DNA of 46,731 nt from Candidatus Dadabacteria bacterium (GTDB taxonomy: Bacteria > Desulfobacterota_D > UBA1144 > Nemesobacterales > JADFKM01), in contig JADFKM010000007.1 in assembly GCA_022564935.1 (NCBI GenBank), forward strand, positions 1 through 46,731. Reading direction: 5' to 3'. The translations under genes were made by a program, and so were the position numbers. Positions 43,586 through 46,731 of the stretch are shown here, piece by piece. The notes under the pieces were generated by a model, which had not been told where the DNA came from, searched no databases, and saw only the letters and a list, made by a program, of their open reading frames with translations. Every line of letters begins with the position of its first letter. Position 1 is the stretch's first letter.

Positions 43586-44335
43586 CTAGCGGATCTCTAT
43601 CTTGGCAAGGTTTTTTCTCACCGGCTCGGAGTACCAGATGTCCACAAACTCCTCGATCGACCTCTCCTCCCTTCTCCTGATCTCCTCTATCACCGGCCCC
43701 CTCAGCGCCGTCTTAACGCTCCTGAAAGCGGCCTCGTTTTTAGATGCCAAGTCCGAGGCCACAGCGCCCGCTTCGGTCTGCAACTCATTCGCCTCGACGA
43801 CCTTGTGAACAAGACCCAGATCAAGGGCCGCATCTGCGGTGTAAATGCCCCCTTCGTAGAGCACCCTCGCGGCGTTCGGCTCGCCCACCGCATATTTTAG
43901 AATCTCGACAACTCCGGCGGGCAGGGTCGAGCCGAATGTGATCTCATTGAGACCTATTTTCGCCTTGCCGGTGACAAATACCCTGTAGTCGCACGCTAGT
44001 GCAAATACGCAACCCATGGCGACCGCATGACCATTCACAGCGGCCACAACGGGCTTCGGGAACTCGAATATCCCCGCGTAAAGCTGTGCAAACTTAGTGA
44101 AGGAGTCCTTAAATTCCTCCTTCGAATAGTCCATATACCCTGGGACGTCGAGGCCGAAAGAAAAGAAGCTGCCGGCTCCTGTGAGCACGACGGCCCTTGT
44201 GCTCACCTCGTCCCTTAATTCATCGAACCGGTCCTTAAGCTCACCCATCAACTCGTCATTGAGGGCGTTTACCTTCGGCCGGTCGATAACCAGCGTCGCC
44301 ACCCCATCATCTATCGAATGCTTAATCAAAGCCAC
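43586..44335 (-). CDS. Enoyl-CoA hydratase/isomerase family protein
   Basis: The 249-residue crotonase-fold product has the oxyanion-hole region AGSFFSFGLDVPGYM and the second region NGHAVAMGCVFALACDYRV, then LNEITFGSTLPAGVVEIL, with the Glu that aligns with one catalytic Glu of hydratases. The other hydratase Glu (usually in GGGCELALACD) is absent: AMGCVFAL has no acid. A single-Glu pattern fits an enoyl-CoA isomerase or another crotonase better than a hydratase. The start is GTG with GGGAGG 8 bases upstream on the minus strand. No fatty-acid oxidation genes are adjacent. Confidence 0.88.
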   Translation of the reverse strand: MALIKHSIDDGVATLVIDRPKVNALNDELMGELKDRFDELRDEVSTRAVVLTGAGSFFSFGLDVPGYMDYSKEEFKDSFTKFAQLYAGIFEFPKPVVAAVNGHAVAMGCVFALACDYRVFVTGKAKIGLNEITFGSTLPAGVVEILKYAVGEPNAARVLYEGGIYTADAALDLGLVHKVVEANELQTEAGAVASDLASKNEAAFRSVKTALRGPVIEEIRRREERSIEEFVDIWYSEPVRKNLAKIEIR

Positions 44336-44738
44336 GCTTATATCCTCCCGCGCTTAAAATTTTTCGCAAGAATGCGCTTATTAAAAACCGCAAGGGTTAT
44401 CGGTTTCCACACTATCATCGTAATTGAAAATCAGCCATAAGGCGCCCGAACAGCTTACCTATGATAACATCACAGTTCGGTGTGCGAAACAGATACAACG
44501 CCCGCACAATGGGGTGCTGCATCCCCCTGTGGTCCCCTGTACGTACCCCGCCCGGACTCACGACCGGCTTAACCATGAAAACATGTATCCCCGCCTTATA
44601 AGACGCTCCGACAATGTCCCCGCCGACAGAAAAAGAGTTTTATTTAACAAACTCCGAAACAGAGGATAATATATCTGTGTGGACGGACACTACAACCATA
44701 TAAACCCCCATTCTCGCCCTCAAAGGAGGAATATTATC
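44336..44738. other. 403-base interval with a promoter and no gene
   Basis: The interval separates the crotonase gene and the cytochrome gene. A plus-strand frame at 44424-44669 is open for 81 codons but shows no recognisable family, a poor start and codon use unlike the neighbours. I treat it as non-coding. The promoter at 44644-44672 lies at its right end. Confidence 0.5.
44644..44672 (+). promoter_or_regulatory. Cytochrome gene promoter
   Basis: TTAACA (44644-44649), a 17-base spacer and TAATAT (44667-44672) make a good sigma-70-type promoter. Transcription would start near 44679, leaving a 60-base leader that includes AAAGGAGGAA before the ATG at 44739. Confidence 0.5.
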
Positions 44739-45224
44739 ATGAATACACTCATTTCTTGGCTGATGACCCTGTGCTTTTTCGCCCTGCTTTTCCTCCTATC
44801 CTGTGAAGAGGAAAAGCCTGCCCCCGCAAAAAGGGAAGCCCCGGCTGTCAAGACCGAAGAAGTGAAAGAAACAATCGAGCCTGAGTCAGCCAAACTGCCC
44901 GCAGCGCCTTCCCCACAGGCCGACCCCGCAATGGGCAAGGAGAAATTCACCGCGTTTTGCTCCACTTGTCACGGAGAGAGCGGTAAGGGTGACGGTCCCG
45001 CAGGAGCCGCCCTCGAGCCGAAGCCGAGGGACCTCACGGATTCTGTCTACATCTCCACTCTAAGCGATGATCGCTTGTATAAGGGTATAGCCGAGGGGGG
45101 AGCGTCGGTCGGCAAGTCTCCCATTATGCCAGGGTGGAAGAACGCCCTATCAAAAGAAGAAATATGGAATGTCATAGCCTACATAAGGACAGATCTCTGC
45201 AAATGCAGCTACACGGGCAATTGA
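44739..45224 (+). CDS. Lipoprotein cytochrome c (single heme)
   Basis: The 161-residue product has a lipoprotein signal (about 1-21) with lipobox FLLSC (Cys about 21), a Pro/Glu-rich linker (EEKPAPAKREAPAVKTEEVKE), and a class I cytochrome c domain (about 65-161). The heme-binding CSTCH motif is followed by GESGKGDGPAG, and SPIMPGW supplies the distal Met. It should be an outer- or inner-membrane-anchored periplasmic electron carrier. AAAGGAGGAA just upstream is an excellent Shine-Dalgarno for this ATG, and the frame upstream of it is not convincing. The C-terminus has two further Cys (LCKCSY). No oxidase genes are adjacent. Confidence 0.9.
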   Translation: MNTLISWLMTLCFFALLFLLSCEEEKPAPAKREAPAVKTEEVKETIEPESAKLPAAPSPQADPAMGKEKFTAFCSTCHGESGKGDGPAGAALEPKPRDLTDSVYISTLSDDRLYKGIAEGGASVGKSPIMPGWKNALSKEEIWNVIAYIRTDLCKCSYTGN

Positions 45225-45292
45225 GGGCCATAAAGCGCTCTCAATGCACTCTCCACCGGCTTTTGTGAGCTCAAAATTCTCGAAAACGGCCT

Positions 45293-45320
45293 TTGACCAT
45301 TTCACCTCCGATGTTAAAAT
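45293..45320 (+). promoter_or_regulatory. tRNA-Ser promoter
   Basis: TTGACC (45293-45298), a 16-base spacer and TAAAAT (45315-45320) precede the tRNA by 22 bases. Transcription would start near 45327. Confidence 0.6.
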
Positions 45321-45342
45321 CATACTTTTAGGGATTTGTATT

Positions 45343-45435
45343 GGAGAGGTGACCGAGCGGCCGAAGGTGCACGCCTGGAAAGCGTGTAGGGGGTTAATAG
45401 CCCTCTCGTGGGTTCAAATCCCACCCTCTCCGCCA
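45343..45435 (+). tRNA. tRNA-Ser (GGA)
   Basis: The acceptor stem GGAGAGG (45343-45349) pairs with CCTCTCC (45425-45431), followed by G and an encoded CCA (45433-45435). The anticodon stem CACGC/GCGTG encloses the loop CTGGAAA with anticodon GGA at 45377-45379. A long variable arm, expected for serine tRNAs, and a standard T-loop (GTTCAAATC) are present. It precedes the SRP RNA. Confidence 0.97.
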
Positions 45436-45467
45436 ATAAAAATGGTAATGTAATCTTAAATTAACGT

Positions 45468-45572
45468 CAGCCGGCTAGGTCCCGTACGGCAGGGACTTGC
45501 AAACTCCGCTAGACCCTGACGGGAGCAACGGTAGTGAGACCCCCTGAGCGTTGCGGTCAACTTAGCCGGCTG
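45468..45572 (+). ncRNA. ffs: Small signal recognition particle RNA (4.5S type)
   Basis: The ends pair perfectly over 10 bp (CAGCCGGCTA with TAGCCGGCTG), giving a single rod-like hairpin of 105 bases with internal loops. The apical part AGACCC-TGAC-GGGAGCAAC matches the conserved SRP domain IV that binds Ffh (AGRYCC....GGNAGCARC). The tetraloop is TGAC (45517-45520), a URRC loop, instead of the usual GGAA. It is the RNA of SRP, which works with FtsY (encoded in this window) in co-translational targeting. Its place between tRNA-Ser and dnaX is common in bacteria. Confidence 0.88.
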
Positions 45573-45587
45573 TCTTGAAAACGAAAT

Positions 45588-46731
45588 ATGTCTTACGTAG
45601 TGCTTGCAAGGAAGTGGAGACCGCAGAGATTCGAGGACATCGTGGGTCAGGAGCACGTCGTCGGAACCCTGAAAAACGCCCTCAAATCGGGTACGGTCGC
45701 CCATGCGATGATCTTCTCCGGCTCGAGAGGGGTGGGGAAAACGACCACCGCCAGAGTGGTGGCAAAAACCCTTAACTGCGTGAAATTCCCCTCCGAGCAA
45801 TCCCCGTGCTGTGAGTGCACTTTCTGTGTGGACATTCAGGAAGGCAGGTCCCTGGACGTCCAGGAGATAGACGCCGCATCCCACACGGGCGTAGGTGACG
45901 TGAGGGAAATAATAAACAACATAAAGTACCTTCCGACCTCAGGCAAAACAAAAATATACATCGTGGACGAAGCGCATATGCTTTCGGCCTCGGCCTTCAA
46001 CGCCCTGCTCAAAACACTGGAAGAGCCCCCCCCTCACGTACTGTTTATACTGGCTACAACAGAAGTCCACAAAATCCCGGGCACTATACTCTCGCGCTGC
46101 CAGAGACACGAGTTCAAGCGCCTCAGCGCCGAGCAGATAAAAGAAAGGATCGAACACGTCACCTCTAAAGAGGGAATCGGCATCTCCCCCCAGGCATGCT
46201 ACCTGCTCGCCCAGGAAGCAGACGGCAGCATCCGCGACGCGCTCAGCCTGCTCGACCACCTAATTGCGACCTATCAGATAGCCGTTCCGGCAGGCACTCA
46301 AACCCTGACCGAGGCCGAGGCCGCTCCCCTCAGCATTTCTCAGGGCGACATAACAAAAGCGCTCGGCATCACGGACAGAGGGGCTATCAAAGCGGCGCTA
46401 AAATCAATCCTCCACAAGGACCCTAAGAGGTGCATAGAAATACTGATGGAGCAAAGCTCAAGGGGCATAAGCCCCAAGCGCTTCGCCGAAGACCTGCTCA
46501 AGACCTTGCGCCAAGCGTTAATCATAAAGACGTGCGGCAGGGACACCGTCATTGAGCTCTCGGGCGATGAAGCCCTCGAGCTTGAAAAACTGGCCGGGGA
46601 CTCAAGCCTCCAGACCCTAGAGCTGCTTTTCAAGCTCATGCTTACGGGGGCCGAAGAGGTAAACAGGTCGCTCTACCCCGGCATGGCGCTTGAGGCGGCC
46701 CTGATTAAGCAATCGCTCACCGGGAACGTGG
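45588..46731 (+). CDS. dnaX: DNA polymerase III tau/gamma subunit DnaX, 5' part
   Basis: The frame starts ATG 45588 (MSYVVLARKWRPQRFEDIVGQEHVV) and runs off the window end after 381 codons, so the C-terminus is not seen. The clamp-loader AAA+ core has Walker A GSRGVGKTTTARV at about 45-57, a zinc module with four Cys (LNC, PCCEC, FCVD region), Walker B IYIVDEAHML, and sensor-type ATTEVHKIPGTILSRCQ. It loads the sliding clamp and binds the alpha subunit encoded by dnaE here. It follows the SRP RNA by 15 bases, a usual arrangement. No frameshift signal for the short gamma form can be judged from the visible part. Confidence 0.96.
   Translation, partial: MSYVVLARKWRPQRFEDIVGQEHVVGTLKNALKSGTVAHAMIFSGSRGVGKTTTARVVAKTLNCVKFPSEQSPCCECTFCVDIQEGRSLDVQEIDAASHTGVGDVREIINNIKYLPTSGKTKIYIVDEAHMLSASAFNALLKTLEEPPPHVLFILATTEVHKIPGTILSRCQRHEFKRLSAEQIKERIEHVTSKEGIGISPQACYLLAQEADGSIRDALSLLDHLIATYQIAVPAGTQTLTEAEAAPLSISQGDITKALGITDRGAIKAALKSILHKDPKRCIEILMEQSSRGISPKRFAEDLLKTLRQALIIKTCGRDTVIELSGDEALELEKLAGDSSLQTLELLFKLMLTGAEEVNRSLYPGMALEAALIKQSLTGNV

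Noticed and set aside
44424-44669. Open plus-strand frame of 81 codons
   Set aside because: No family resemblance, no good ribosome-binding site, and the residue composition is unlike real proteins here.

Overview
The window is about 46.7 kb of a bacterial chromosome, moderately GC-rich and densely coding. The coding set points to a Gram-negative-type, meso-diaminopimelate, free-living bacterium: MurE carries the DNPR motif, FtsY has a membrane-anchored N-terminus, and there are periplasmic or lipoprotein products and c-type cytochrome. I cannot place it in a genus. Gene order and style resemble deltaproteobacteria-like or related candidate phyla, but that is inference only.

Region 1 (1-13295, + strand) is a compact division and cell wall (dcw) cluster: ftsI (3' end only), murE, murF, mraY, murD, ftsW, murG, murC, murB, ftsQ, ftsA, ftsZ. 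Most neighbours overlap by 1-23 bases or sit a few bases apart, so they are very probably co-transcribed and translationally coupled. No ddl lies between murC/murB and ftsQ. A B12-binding-type radical SAM gene follows ftsZ.

Region 2 (15113-16600) is an AT-rich insertion holding a predicted EVE/PUA-like plus nuclease-fold protein, then an apparently decayed stretch. Region 3 (16603-21160, - strand) is a housekeeping group: ftsY, ribD, nadD, rsfS and an HU-family gene. The rsfS start seems to be a non-canonical ATA behind a strong Shine-Dalgarno. Divergent from ftsY is dnaE, possibly made from a leaderless transcript.

Region 4 (24900-33606) is mixed: a DUF2103 gene, a broken HIT-family gene, a GAF-GGDEF diguanylate cyclase, a Fur-family regulator, ilvD, a small membrane protein, an exported PA-M28-PDZ aminopeptidase and an unrecognised polytopic membrane protein. 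Region 5 (33712-35621) pairs a MarR-type regulator bearing a C-terminal four-cysteine cluster with an RpoD/RpoS-type sigma factor. A similar inverted repeat lies in front of each gene, suggesting one small regulatory circuit.

Region 6 (35883-42162) is accessory: a BtrH-like protein overlapping a HAD phosphatase, an AT-rich AlbA_2-domain gene, a HAS-barrel/NurA pair without a HerA ATPase beside it, a clear radical SAM pseudogene, and an unrecognised protein with nitroreductase-like hints. Region 7 (42381-46731) has a cold-shock protein with a duplicated acidic tail, a Nudix hydrolase, a crotonase-family enzyme, a cytochrome c lipoprotein, tRNA-Ser(GGA), the small SRP RNA and the 5' part of dnaX.

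I saw no CRISPR array, insertion sequence, rRNA or prophage. The most distinctive candidates for new biology are the MarR(Cys4)/sigma circuit, the EVE-nuclease protein, the HAS-barrel/NurA pair without HerA, and the ATA start of rsfS.
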